Assembly (NCBI GenBank): GCA_003567205.1
Contig: PXAA01000032.1
Coordinates: forward strand, 1-32,207
Source of the DNA: Bacteroidales bacterium
GTDB taxonomy: Bacteria > Bacteroidota > Bacteroidia > Bacteroidales > UBA7960
Length of the DNA: 32,207 bases
Direction: 5' to 3'
Shown here: in pieces, positions 17,801 through 25,535 of the stretch
How the letters are laid out: each line of letters opens with the position of its first letter
Numbering within the stretch: the first letter of the stretch is position 1
Notes under the pieces: generated by a model
What the model was told of the DNA's origin: nothing
The model's input: only the letters and a program-made list of their open reading frames with translations
Databases searched by the model: none
Position numbers and translations under genes: made by a program

Positions 17801-18115
17801 GTGCCAGGTTAGCCTCATGGGCTGACCACCCTCAATGGGCACAACATATATGTCATCATTTCCATCATATTGTGCCGTAAAAGCGACCATTGTGCCGTCT
17901 GGAGAGATATGCGGCAAACGTTCCGATCCTTCATTGCTGGTCAGCCGCCAGGCATCTCCGCCTTCACGCTCAACAACCCAGAGATCATTGGCATAAACGA
18001 AAACAATATGGCTGTCGCTGATGGTGGGCTGACGCAACAAAAGCGTGCCATTATTTGCCCATAAAGCGATCCCCCAAAACCACATGGCCAGGGATAATAA
18101 AAATACTTTTTTCAT
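14867..18115 (-). CDS. Tricorn-type exported protease (S41 family with beta-propeller)
   Basis: A 1082-residue protein with a signal peptide (to about residue 20, ALWANN). Residues about 35-550 hold PD40/WD40-like propeller repeats (ISPDGTMVAFTAQYDG, WSPDGNRIAWFSDES, WSPDGQYIAYTD). A low-complexity acidic insert (EEQQTDEEEPGNGEEND) precedes the catalytic half. A PDZ-like segment (GVPGVNVSKGDYLLEVNGVPVDPEE) is followed by the S41 core: ERNNGGGSAADYM and NERAGSGGDLLPYMF, with the nucleophile Ser in GSGGD near residue 960. Tricorn proteases cut oligopeptides into small peptides. The archaeal one is cytosolic; this one should be periplasmic. It has a good candidate promoter and is divergent from the M28 peptidase gene. 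Confidence 0.93.
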   Translation of the reverse strand: MKKVFLLSLAMWFWGIALWANNGTLLLRQPTISDSHIVFVYANDLWVVEREGGDAWRLTSNEGSERLPHISPDGTMVAFTAQYDGNDDIYVVPIEGGQPMRLTWHPGADQVRGWTPDGERVLFTSGREGVPTRESRFYTIHKDGGMPEALPVPRAVTGQLSPDGRFIAYQEVSFIDPEWRNYRAGQANPIWIVDLEDYSLVTTPQTDGERHMSPVWLGNTVYFISERDYAANIWSYNVDTGELKQESFFVDFDVKNINSGGDMLVYEKAGALHIFNPQNGQHEQLTIHVRGDFHWSRPRWENIRPIALQNASLSPTGQRALFEYRGEIFTVPKEHGDPRNITRSPGVADRSPVWSPDGNRIAWFSDESGEYQLLIGEQSGMGEIKVIPLPEPSFFFRPDWSPDGQYIAYTDTHLNLYFVDVESGMVTLVDTDRYVRPQRTMNPVWSSDSRWIAYAHTLESMFKAIILYNVETGERIQATDGMADAITPVWCASGDYLYFLASTDYGPNTGWLDMSAYDSPINRSLYVMVLAEDGVSPFLPKSDEEQQTDEEEPGNGEENDDAIKIDRDGLMRRIVSADIPARDYTGLIAGPEGYVFYFENVPNQPGLTLHRYDFKDRKTEAFLSPVHYAVTSHDRSSLLYRSGTTWGIVSSSGATRNPGDGRLEAVSNMRMRIEPKEEWRQMFREGWRLQRDFLYVDNVHGAPWDEIYGWYRPWVEHVRHRTDLNYVIGIMGGEVAIGHSYIFGGDMPQIERVAVGLLGADYTIEGGYVRFSKIYDGEDWNPNLRAPLGVPGVNVSKGDYLLEVNGVPVDPEENLYRYFEGTANRQTQIRVNDRPAKDGSRLVTVVPVANEYQLRMMNWVEDNRRRVDKLSDGQLAYVYVPNTSGMGYQFFNRYYFAQQDKKGAVIDERNNGGGSAADYMVDIMSRQLHGYFNSRAADRRPFTTPMAGIWGPKVMLINERAGSGGDLLPYMFRKMEIGPLIGTTTWGGLVGIWDTPSFIDGGRMMAPRGGFFNTDGEWAVEAEGVAPDIKVEQLPVLVIEGHDPQLERAVEEALKLLETEAIELKPEPPPPVRYRRPERRQR

Positions 18116-18159
18116 GATTGCGCTAATTTAATTTGGAGATTATTAATGTGATTCAGCGC

Positions 18160-18190
18160 TAAAGTTACGGCAATATCGTATTCCTGCAAA
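18160..18190 (-). promoter_or_regulatory. Candidate Bacteroidota promoter for the tricorn-type gene
   Basis: On the minus strand TTTG (18190-18187) is followed after 19 bp by TAACTTTA (18167-18160), which matches TAnnTTTG except for the last base. Spacing is typical for the phylum and the leader would be about 40 nt. Confidence 0.5.
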
Positions 18191-18200
18191 AGAAATTTTG

Positions 18201-18208
18201 TAGATTTG
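18201..18208 (+). promoter_or_regulatory. Candidate -7 element for the M28 peptidase gene
   Basis: TAGATTTG is an exact match to TAnnTTTG, about 45 bp upstream of the M28 start, giving a leader of about 38 nt. Its -33 region would overlap the divergent tricorn-type promoter, and no clear TTTG is seen there. Confidence 0.42.
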
Positions 18209-18252
18209 GGCACACATACAAAAATTCCAAATAAACCATAGAATTCAAACCA

Positions 18253-19773
18253 ATGAAACAATTGTTAATTACACTTATTCTCCTTTTATTCTCGTTGCTG
18301 TCGCCAGCACAATATGTTGATGAGTATGGCAATAACGACCATGAGGTGCTCATCAGGGCCCTCCATTCGGTATCTGAAGAGGATATTTCCCGATGGATGC
18401 ATACGATGATATCCCCAGACATGCGTGGTCGCCTGGCCGGGGATATTGGCTATGACATGGCTGCAGACTGGGCAGCCGGGAAGCTTGAATCGTGGGGATT
18501 ACAGCCGTTCTTCCCAGAAAAAGGCTTTTTCCAGAAGTTTGACCAACCGTATACACTAATTAAAGACAAAGGCCGTTTGGAAATCCATATTCCTGCCGGC
18601 GATGAAACCATTACCAAACACTATCAATACGGTGATGATTACTGGCCATGGGGCATATCAGGCAGTGGTGAAGTAACGGCGGAAGTGGTATATACCGGAC
18701 ATGGCATATCCGCACCGGAGCTTGGTTATGATGATTATGCCGGCATTGACGTGGAAGGCAGGATCGTAATTACCGAACTGGGCATCCCTTACAGCGGAAG
18801 CAACCAGGACAGCCTTATGATGTGGCAGCCTTATGTGGATCACGCGAACAAGGTAAAGTTTGCCCTTGAAAATGGTGCGGCAGGCCTGATCTTTGCATAC
18901 CACGTTGCCAGTCCCAGACCCACTGCAGATCCAGACTTTATCTTTCTTGCGGCCTCTGACCAGGTGGTCAGAGACTTGCTGGCAGGCACAGGCAAAGACT
19001 TACAGGAAGTGAGGGAGCATATCAAAACCACCCTGACCCCCATGTCGTTCAATACTGGTAAAAAGGCCACCCTGGCACTTAGCTCGGAATATTATCCTGA
19101 CGGGACCACGGCCAATGTGGTGGCCATGATTGAAGGCAGCGACCCTGAATTGAGGGAGGAATACCTTATTATCGGCGCACACCTGGACCATCTGGGCATG
19201 ATGCCGGTGTTGTTTCCAGGGGCACTGGACAATGCGTCAGGCTGTGCCCTGGCCCTTGGGATTGCCAAAGCCCTGGCAACTTCAGAAGTGGAACTCAAAC
19301 GGACATTGATCATCCTGTTATTCGGGGCAGAAGAAGTGGGCCTGGTAGGTGCCCGGCAGTTTGTAGACCGCTTTCCCCATCCCAGAGAGCAAATCAAGAT
19401 GATGATAAACCTGGATATGGTAGGAAGGGGCAACGCCTTTTTTGCAGTTACTGCAGATCCCTGGAGTAATTTGCTGGAAGTGCTGGAACGCAATAACGAC
19501 CAATGGGTGCACCGCCCTTTTATGACACGGAGCAGCCACTGGCAACAACCCATCCGCCCACGCACCGATGGCATGGTATTCTACATGGAAAAAATTCCGG
19601 CCATCACCTTCGGTACCCGGGGCGCCACTACCCCTACCCTGTATCATGTACCTGAAGATACGATGGATCAGATCAACGTCGAAATCATGCGTGATGTAAT
19701 CAAAGTACTCACCATGAGCATGATAGAACTCGGAAACATGCCCAACATAACCCTGGAACCCATTAACCCTTAG
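18253..19773 (+). CDS. M28-family zinc aminopeptidase with PA-domain insert
   Basis: A 506-residue exported protein with a signal peptide ending near residue 19 (LLSPAQ). The M28 dinuclear zinc site is complete: GAHLDHLG, GALDNASG, FGAEEVGLVGARQF (Glu-Glu pair), INLDMVGRG, and a final His in LYHVPEDTMD. A protease-associated domain lies between (about 130-230; VVYTGHGISAPELGYDDYAGIDVEGRIVI). It probably trims N-terminal residues from peptides in the periplasm. It is divergent from the tricorn-type gene. Its TAG stop is formed by the first unit of the 8-bp repeat array, so the gene runs directly into the repeats. Confidence 0.92.
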   Translation: MKQLLITLILLLFSLLSPAQYVDEYGNNDHEVLIRALHSVSEEDISRWMHTMISPDMRGRLAGDIGYDMAADWAAGKLESWGLQPFFPEKGFFQKFDQPYTLIKDKGRLEIHIPAGDETITKHYQYGDDYWPWGISGSGEVTAEVVYTGHGISAPELGYDDYAGIDVEGRIVITELGIPYSGSNQDSLMMWQPYVDHANKVKFALENGAAGLIFAYHVASPRPTADPDFIFLAASDQVVRDLLAGTGKDLQEVREHIKTTLTPMSFNTGKKATLALSSEYYPDGTTANVVAMIEGSDPELREEYLIIGAHLDHLGMMPVLFPGALDNASGCALALGIAKALATSEVELKRTLIILLFGAEEVGLVGARQFVDRFPHPREQIKMMINLDMVGRGNAFFAVTADPWSNLLEVLERNNDQWVHRPFMTRSSHWQQPIRPRTDGMVFYMEKIPAITFGTRGATTPTLYHVPEDTMDQINVEIMRDVIKVLTMSMIELGNMPNITLEPINP

Positions 19774-19897
19774 ACAATTAGACAATTAGACCATTAGACC
19801 ATTAGACCATTAGACCCTTAGACCATTAGACCCTTAGACCATTAGACCATTAGACCCTTAGACCATTAGACCATTAGACCATTAGACATTTCGACCA
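19770..19897. repeat. 8-bp tandem repeat array (TTAGACCA-type), 16 units
   Basis: Sixteen contiguous 8-bp units fill the gap between the M28 peptidase stop and the molybdoenzyme start. Units 1-2 are TTAGACAA, nine are TTAGACCA, three (units 6, 8, 11) are TTAGACCC, unit 15 is TTAGACAT and unit 16 is the degenerate TTCGACCA. The first unit supplies the TAG stop of the upstream gene; the last base of unit 16 is the A of the downstream ATG. Because 8 is not a multiple of 3, the TAG in each unit falls in all three frames. No Bacteroidota promoter box is seen inside. The pattern suggests slipped-strand expansion; a regulatory effect is unproven. Confidence 0.95.
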
Positions 19898-22323
19898 TGA
19901 AAGAACACCAGATCGACCATATCCCGCCCAACGGAAATCCTGACCACCAGGGCATGGAACGTCGCTGTTTTATAAAAATGGGGGCAGTTTTTGCCGGCGG
20001 GATGGCAAGCCTTGGTTCCCTGCTTGGATGTACAGACGAAAAGCAGAGAATCCGTCTTCCGGGGCGTTTGGAAAAAGACGGGACGGTGGTCGTTCGTGCC
20101 GGTTGTCCTGCTCATAACTGCGGGGGTCGCTGTGTATTGAAACTATTTTTAAAGGACGGGGAAATTATCCGCATAGAAACAGACGACCGCCCTGGTGACG
20201 ACATCAGCGACCCGCAGCTTCGTGCCTGCGTACGGGGCCGGGCATACCGCCGCCGGCAATATCATCCCGACCGCCTAAAATATCCTATGAAACGTGTGGG
20301 CAAGCGGGGCGAAGGTCAATTCGAACGCATATCATGGGATGAAGCCCTGGATATGATGGCATCTGAGTTAAAAAGGGTAAAAAACACCTATGGCAATTCC
20401 GCCATCCTCGTGCCATACGGCACTGGCAGCTACAACCAGACCAATGGACGGCAGACAGCGGCAAGGCTCATGAACCTCTTTGGCGGCTCCCTTGGCTTTT
20501 ACAACAGTTACAGCTGGGCCTGCATCAGCCGGGCCACACCTTATGTATATGGTACCGGTGTTACCGGCAATCAGCGACAAGACTGGGTCAACTCTAAATA
20601 CATCATTTTGTGGGGCTGGAACCCGGCGGAAATGCGTGACGGGACCAACAGCGAATACTTCCTTAAAAAAGCCAGAGAGCGCGGGGCAAAGATCATTTGC
20701 ATAGACCCCCGCATGAGCATGAGCGCCACGGCATTGGCCGATGAATGGATTCCCATACGACCAGGTACCGACACCGCCCTGATGAGTGCTATGGCCCATG
20801 TGATTATTTCAGAAGGGCTGCATGACGAACATTTTATCCGTCGCTGCTGTATTGGTTTTGACCAGACGCAGATGCCCGAAGGTATGGAAAACGAAGAGAG
20901 CTATTGCGATTATATTTTCGGGACACACGATGGCCGGCCCAAAACACCCCAATGGGCAGAAGCCATAACGGGCATTCCCGAGAATACCATTATCCGTATT
21001 GCCAGGGAGTACGGATCCATTAAACCTGCCATGCTTTATCAGGGTTATGGTATGCAGCGCCGTGCATATGGGGAACAACCGGTACTGGGCGGGTGTGTCC
21101 TGGCGGCCATTACAGGCAATGTTGGCATTCCCGGCGGATGGGCCAGTGGCATCGCCTTGCAGGCCGATGACGGCGGACCGTTCTGGAACATCTTTCCCAC
21201 AGGAAGAAACCCGGTCAACGCCATGATCCCTGTATTTTTATGGACAGAAGCCATCTTAAGGGGAAAGGAAATGGGGGCCGAAGATGGGGTGATCGGGACC
21301 GACAAGCTCGATAACAACATCAAGCTCATTTGGTGCGTGGCCTCCAACATACTCATTAACCAGCATGCCGACACCAATCGAAGTGCCAAAATTCTGAAAG
21401 ATGAACGCCTTGTGGAATTCATTGCGGTACAGGACCAGTTCTTAACGCCATCGGCAAAATTTGCCGACCTGGTTTTGCCGGTTTGCACCCAGTTTGAGAT
21501 GTGGGGCCTTGAAGATGGCTGGAAATACGGTGATGAAGTGATCCTGATGCCCAAGGTGCTTGATCCACCGCATGAAACAAAAAGTGATTACCAGATTGCG
21601 GCCGGCCTGGCAGAACGCCTGGGTTTAAAAGAGGAATATACCCTGGGCCGCAATGAGCGCGACTGGATCGAATGGGCGGTCAAATATTTCCGGAATACCC
21701 GCTTCCCGGATATACCCGACCTTGAAAAGTTGCATGAAATGAACCGGGGCGTATATACCAGGCCCGTGCATGAACCAAAAGTAGCCTTCCGCGATTTTCG
21801 CAGGGACCCGGTCAAGCATCCTTTAAACACCCCATCGGGTAAGGTGGAGATTTTTTCCAAAACCTTGTTTGATATGGGCAAACCCGATACCATACCAGCC
21901 GTCCCAAAATACATACAGGAATGGGAAAGTCCTTTTGGCGAAGAAAGCAGGCGCTATCCCCTGCAAGCCATCGGGCATCACTATATGCCGCGGGTGCATT
22001 CCACCCACGACGGTATTGACTGGCTGGAAGAAGCCTTTCCGCAGCGTGTATTCATTAATCCCATTGATGCCCAAGCCAGGGAGATCAAAGATGGAAACAC
22101 AGTGCATGTGTACAACAGCCGGGGAGCAATAATGATTCCTTGCCGGATCACTCAAAAAATAATGCCCGGTGTGGTCAACATACCACAGGGTGCCTGGTGG
22201 GCACCCGACAAAGACGGCATTGACCGCCGAGGCAACGTAAATGTATTAACCAGCCATCGCTGGACTCCGCTGGCATTCGGTAATGCCCAGCATACAATGA
22301 TGGTGGAAGTAAAGAAAACATGA
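19897..22323 (+). CDS. DmsA-like molybdopterin oxidoreductase catalytic subunit
   Basis: An 808-residue bis-MGD enzyme of the DMSO reductase family. The N-terminus has a Tat signal (ERRCFIKMG, Arg22-Arg23) and a lipobox-like LLGC at about 42-45. The [4Fe-4S] ligands are CPAHNCGGRC plus the Cys of LRACVRGR. The segment DRLKYPMKRVGKRGEGQFERISW and IPIRPGTDTALMSAMAHVII closely resemble E. coli DmsA, and the probable molybdenum ligand is Ser206 in NSYSWACIS. The C-terminal cofactor domain ends NVLTSHRWTPLAFGNAQHT. It should reduce an S-oxide, N-oxide or similar acceptor outside the cytoplasm; the substrate cannot be fixed from sequence. A second in-frame Met at 19954 would place the Arg pair at residues 3-4. 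It overlaps the next gene by 4 bp (ATGA). Confidence 0.92.
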   Translation: MKEHQIDHIPPNGNPDHQGMERRCFIKMGAVFAGGMASLGSLLGCTDEKQRIRLPGRLEKDGTVVVRAGCPAHNCGGRCVLKLFLKDGEIIRIETDDRPGDDISDPQLRACVRGRAYRRRQYHPDRLKYPMKRVGKRGEGQFERISWDEALDMMASELKRVKNTYGNSAILVPYGTGSYNQTNGRQTAARLMNLFGGSLGFYNSYSWACISRATPYVYGTGVTGNQRQDWVNSKYIILWGWNPAEMRDGTNSEYFLKKARERGAKIICIDPRMSMSATALADEWIPIRPGTDTALMSAMAHVIISEGLHDEHFIRRCCIGFDQTQMPEGMENEESYCDYIFGTHDGRPKTPQWAEAITGIPENTIIRIAREYGSIKPAMLYQGYGMQRRAYGEQPVLGGCVLAAITGNVGIPGGWASGIALQADDGGPFWNIFPTGRNPVNAMIPVFLWTEAILRGKEMGAEDGVIGTDKLDNNIKLIWCVASNILINQHADTNRSAKILKDERLVEFIAVQDQFLTPSAKFADLVLPVCTQFEMWGLEDGWKYGDEVILMPKVLDPPHETKSDYQIAAGLAERLGLKEEYTLGRNERDWIEWAVKYFRNTRFPDIPDLEKLHEMNRGVYTRPVHEPKVAFRDFRRDPVKHPLNTPSGKVEIFSKTLFDMGKPDTIPAVPKYIQEWESPFGEESRRYPLQAIGHHYMPRVHSTHDGIDWLEEAFPQRVFINPIDAQAREIKDGNTVHVYNSRGAIMIPCRITQKIMPGVVNIPQGAWWAPDKDGIDRRGNVNVLTSHRWTPLAFGNAQHTMMVEVKKT

Positions 22324-22940
22324 ACCAATTGGCCTTTTATTTCGACGCCTCTTCTTGTTCGGGCTGCAAAACCTGTCAGGTAGCGTGCAAGGACAAACAC
22401 GATTTGCCCATGGCCGTGCTTTGGCGAAGGGTATATGAAGTGTGCGGGGGCGACTGGATCCGGAAGGGCCCTGCCTGGATCCCGAACATTTATGCTTACC
22501 ACATGTCTATGGCTTGTAATCACTGTGAAGAACCCATTTGTATGGATGCTTGTCCCACCAAAGCCATTGTAAAGAATGATCGGGGCATCGTACTGATCGA
22601 TTATGACCGGTGCATGGGATGTAAATATTGTGAGTGGACCTGCCCTTACGGTGCTTTACAATTCGACCCGGTTAAAAAGGTCATGACAAAATGCACTTTT
22701 TGCGCCGACTACCTGGAAGAAGGAAAGCCGCCGGTATGCGTATCTGCCTGTCCAATGCGGGCATTGGACTACGGCGATCTGGATGAACTGGCGCAACGGC
22801 ATGGCAGAAGCAATGAATACTTTCCGTTGCCAAAAGAAAAATACACCAAACCGGCCCTGGTCATTAGCCCGCACCTGCATGCCAGAAAAGCTGGCAACCG
22901 TGAATTCAAAATTGCTAATAAAGAGGAGGTTAAGCCATGA
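22320..22940 (+). CDS. DmsB-like four-cluster ferredoxin subunit
   Basis: A 206-residue electron-transfer subunit with four cysteine groups for four [4Fe-4S] clusters: CSGCKTCQVAC, CNHCEEPICMDACP, CMGCKYCEWTCPYG and CTFCADYLEEGKPPVCVSACP. Size and order match DmsB, which passes electrons from the membrane anchor to the catalytic subunit. It has no signal of its own and would be carried out with the Tat partner, as in other family members. ATGA overlaps with the genes on both sides show translational coupling. Confidence 0.93.
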   Translation: MNQLAFYFDASSCSGCKTCQVACKDKHDLPMAVLWRRVYEVCGGDWIRKGPAWIPNIYAYHMSMACNHCEEPICMDACPTKAIVKNDRGIVLIDYDRCMGCKYCEWTCPYGALQFDPVKKVMTKCTFCADYLEEGKPPVCVSACPMRALDYGDLDELAQRHGRSNEYFPLPKEKYTKPALVISPHLHARKAGNREFKIANKEEVKP

Positions 22941-23806
22941 ACAACAACGAATGGCCTTTGGTATTCTTCACCATGCTGTCGCAGATCAGCGTGGGCATTC
23001 TCATTGGAGGCCTTGCCTTGTGGCTGTCGGTAAAAAACACGGAGTCCACGGCCCTGGATACACTCAAAAAGGTGCTGATCATTAGCGCTTTTGGATCAAT
23101 GGGCATTGCCCTGCTAATATCTTTTCTGCATTTAGCCTCCCCCCTGCATTCGGTGTATGCCCTCAGCAACGCAGGCTCTTCCTGGCTGAGCAGGGAGATC
23201 ATCCTGACCTCCCTTTATTTGTTCAGCCTGGCAATATGTTTCACCTCCATTCTGTACAATGTTCCACACAGCAATCTGTTCGGACAACTATACCTGGCTT
23301 CCCTGATCATTGGCATTGTACTGATTTGGGCCATTTCACGGGTTTACATGATCCCTACTGTGCCTTTATGGGATACCCCGGCCACATCTGTTGCCTTTTT
23401 CAGCACGGCTCTGGTGCTCGGGGGCGGCATGGTACTGGTTATGATCAGCCTGCTGGCAGGCAAAAACATTCAATTGCCCGACATGGAAATATTACAATCG
23501 GCCATGTTTTACTTGGTGAGCGCAGCTGTTTTTATCACCCTTCTTAACATGCTCCTGATACAACCTGATATTAGTGCCGCAACCGGTAGTTTTCCGTTGC
23601 CTTATATTTCACAGTGGTGGAAAACAGTCCGGATCGTTTTTCTTCTGGCAGGATTTAGCGGCCTGACCTACTGGTTCACTTATCAATTGCCTTCATCGGG
23701 GGGAAGCACATCATGGTTAATCTACCTGTCCGTTGCCTGTCTGCTGTTCTCTGAAATTGCCGGAAGATATATATTCTATGCATCCTATTACCGGGTAGGC
23801 GTATAA
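22937..23806 (+). CDS. DmsC-like membrane anchor subunit
   Basis: A 289-residue protein with about eight hydrophobic helices and little else, matching the size and topology of DmsC. The opening EWPLVFFTMLSQISVGILIGG resembles DmsC N-termini, and FLHLASPLHSVYALSNAGSSWLSREI matches the family's loop after TM2, whose conserved polar and His residues lie near the quinol site. DmsC oxidises menaquinol and feeds the B subunit. It is coupled to the DmsB-like gene by a 4-bp overlap and followed after 20 bp by the membrane/NTPase fusion gene. Confidence 0.9.
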   Translation: MNNNEWPLVFFTMLSQISVGILIGGLALWLSVKNTESTALDTLKKVLIISAFGSMGIALLISFLHLASPLHSVYALSNAGSSWLSREIILTSLYLFSLAICFTSILYNVPHSNLFGQLYLASLIIGIVLIWAISRVYMIPTVPLWDTPATSVAFFSTALVLGGGMVLVMISLLAGKNIQLPDMEILQSAMFYLVSAAVFITLLNMLLIQPDISAATGSFPLPYISQWWKTVRIVFLLAGFSGLTYWFTYQLPSSGGSTSWLIYLSVACLLFSEIAGRYIFYASYYRVGV

Positions 23807-23826
23807 ACCAATTAACCCCGCATCCG

Positions 23827-25524
23827 ATGGACAAACAGCACGACATCTGGTTAAAAGCAGCCGTTATCGGCAGTTTGTGGGGTGCATCCGAAATCGTGCT
23901 GGGTAGTTTTCTCCACAATCTCAGGATTCCGTTCAGCGGCAATATGCTGACCGCCATCGGGATCATCCTGATGGTTTCCGGACACCGTTTGTGGCCCGAA
24001 AGGGGCCTTATTATCCGGGCCGGGCTGATATGTGCGGCATTGAAATCCCTGTCGCCAAGCCCCATTATCCTTGGCCCCATGCTTTCAATTTTTATGCAGG
24101 CCAGCCTGATGGAAGCCGCCCTGTTTATTGGCAGGCGCAGCCATGCCGGCTATATTCTGGGAGGCGGGCTGGCCGTGAGCTGGAACCTGCTTTACCGGAT
24201 CCTGTCTACCATTGTCCTTTATGGAAGTCCGTTCATTGCCCTGTATCAAAACCTGATTGATTTTTTTGTCAGCCAAACCTCCTGGCAAGTGAAAGGGTAT
24301 TGGGGCCCCATCCTCATCCTCTGGGCTGTATTTTTTTTATGGGGTGCTGCTGCTGCCATTGCTGGCATCATGATATCACGGAGTGCCGAAAAAGATGCCC
24401 ACAGGTGGGAAATTCCACCGGGAAAATCGAAAGATGCAGCACTGAACATGCCGGTTACAAAAGCAGGCGCAAGCTATTTATTACGACCGGTGGGTGTATT
24501 GTTCCTGATTGTTGCAGGCTTGTACAGCCTGGTCAACCTGGCATTCATCCTGACCATACCCATTCTGGCCCTTTTTCTGCTGATTTTATATATTTATGAC
24601 CGCCAGCTCTTAGCCCGGTTTGGCAAAAAGCGTGGATTCTGGCTGGCCATTGCCATCATGATTGCCTTGTCGGGCTTTTTGATGGGGCCCGATTACGGTT
24701 TCAGCCGCGACGGCCTGATTATCGGCCTGGAGATGGGCATGCGCGCCATATACGTAATCGGCGGATTTGGAATTATCAGCAATGAGTTGCAGCGACCCCA
24801 GGTGGTTTCCCTGTTCAGTGGAAAGAAAATGGCCCCCTTTTTGTCGGCTGTCCGGATTGCTTTTCAAACCACCCCCTTGCTCATTGAAACCATCCCCGGG
24901 AAAAAGGCATGGCGGCGACCGGCCAGGGTGCTTTCCGGTATGGTAGGAAGCATGGCCTATTCATTGGAATATATGCGCGCAAATAATCAGCAACATAAGG
25001 TGTTTTTGGTTGTTGGTGAAAAAGGTGCCGGAAAAACCAGCCTTGCCGGCCAGATTACAGACATCTTGAAAAACAATGGACTGCACGTTGCAGGCATTTT
25101 GGCGCCAGCTTATTTTGAAGCAGGAGAAAGATGTGGTTACATGGTCAAAAACATTGAAAGCGGTAAAGAAATCCCTTTGTGTAAGCGCACCACACGCACA
25201 ACGGAAAACATGCCGGGATGCTATGCCTTTGATCCGGGTGGTATTCGTTTCGGGGAAGAACTGCTTTCTGCAATAAATCACGAACACAAAGACCTGGTGG
25301 TCATAGATGAATTGGGCCCGTTTGAATTGAAAGGCATAGGCTGGGATCCCGCCCTCTCGAAACTTCTGAAACATTACAATGGACCGATGCTCTGGGTGGT
25401 GAGGGAAGCACTGACTGATGAAATATCAAATAAATACGGGGCTGCGGTCCTGGCAAGGTTTTATGCAGGGGAAACCCGGCCCGAAGAAGCAGCAGAGGTA
25501 ATCATTCAATCAATAACGGGGTGA
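23827..25524 (+). CDS. Fusion: ECF-transporter-like membrane regions + THEP1-like P-loop NTPase
   Basis: A 565-residue protein not matched by any single family I know. Residues about 8-185 hold roughly five or six helices in a compact block (IGSLWGASEIVLGSFLHNLRIPFSGN) reminiscent of ECF substrate-binding (S) components. Residues about 215-385 hold a second block (GLIIGLEMGMRAIYVIGGFGIISNELQRP; VRIAFQTTPLLIETIPGKKAWRR) resembling the T component (CbiQ/EcfT). Residues about 390-565 are a soluble NTPase with Walker A GEKGAGKTS (397-405), Walker B LVVIDELGPFEL and THEP1-like RFYAGETRPEEA. The NTPase call is firm; the S and T resemblances are inference. Between the DmsABC-like genes (20-bp gap) and mobA (11-bp gap), it may serve molybdate or tungstate uptake or cofactor supply. 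Confidence 0.72.
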   Translation: MDKQHDIWLKAAVIGSLWGASEIVLGSFLHNLRIPFSGNMLTAIGIILMVSGHRLWPERGLIIRAGLICAALKSLSPSPIILGPMLSIFMQASLMEAALFIGRRSHAGYILGGGLAVSWNLLYRILSTIVLYGSPFIALYQNLIDFFVSQTSWQVKGYWGPILILWAVFFLWGAAAAIAGIMISRSAEKDAHRWEIPPGKSKDAALNMPVTKAGASYLLRPVGVLFLIVAGLYSLVNLAFILTIPILALFLLILYIYDRQLLARFGKKRGFWLAIAIMIALSGFLMGPDYGFSRDGLIIGLEMGMRAIYVIGGFGIISNELQRPQVVSLFSGKKMAPFLSAVRIAFQTTPLLIETIPGKKAWRRPARVLSGMVGSMAYSLEYMRANNQQHKVFLVVGEKGAGKTSLAGQITDILKNNGLHVAGILAPAYFEAGERCGYMVKNIESGKEIPLCKRTTRTTENMPGCYAFDPGGIRFGEELLSAINHEHKDLVVIDELGPFELKGIGWDPALSKLLKHYNGPMLWVVREALTDEISNKYGAAVLARFYAGETRPEEAAEVIIQSITG

Positions 25525-25535
25525 TTGATTAAGAA

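Noticed and set aside
19770-19897. CRISPR array
   Set aside because: The repeats are 8 bp and contiguous with no spacers, and no cas genes are present.
25000-25524. MobB (Moco GTP-binding adaptor) as identity of the NTPase domain beside mobA
   Set aside because: The P-loop domain has THEP1-type features (IDELGPFEL, late RFYAGETRPEEA segment) and does not show the MobB pattern after Walker A.
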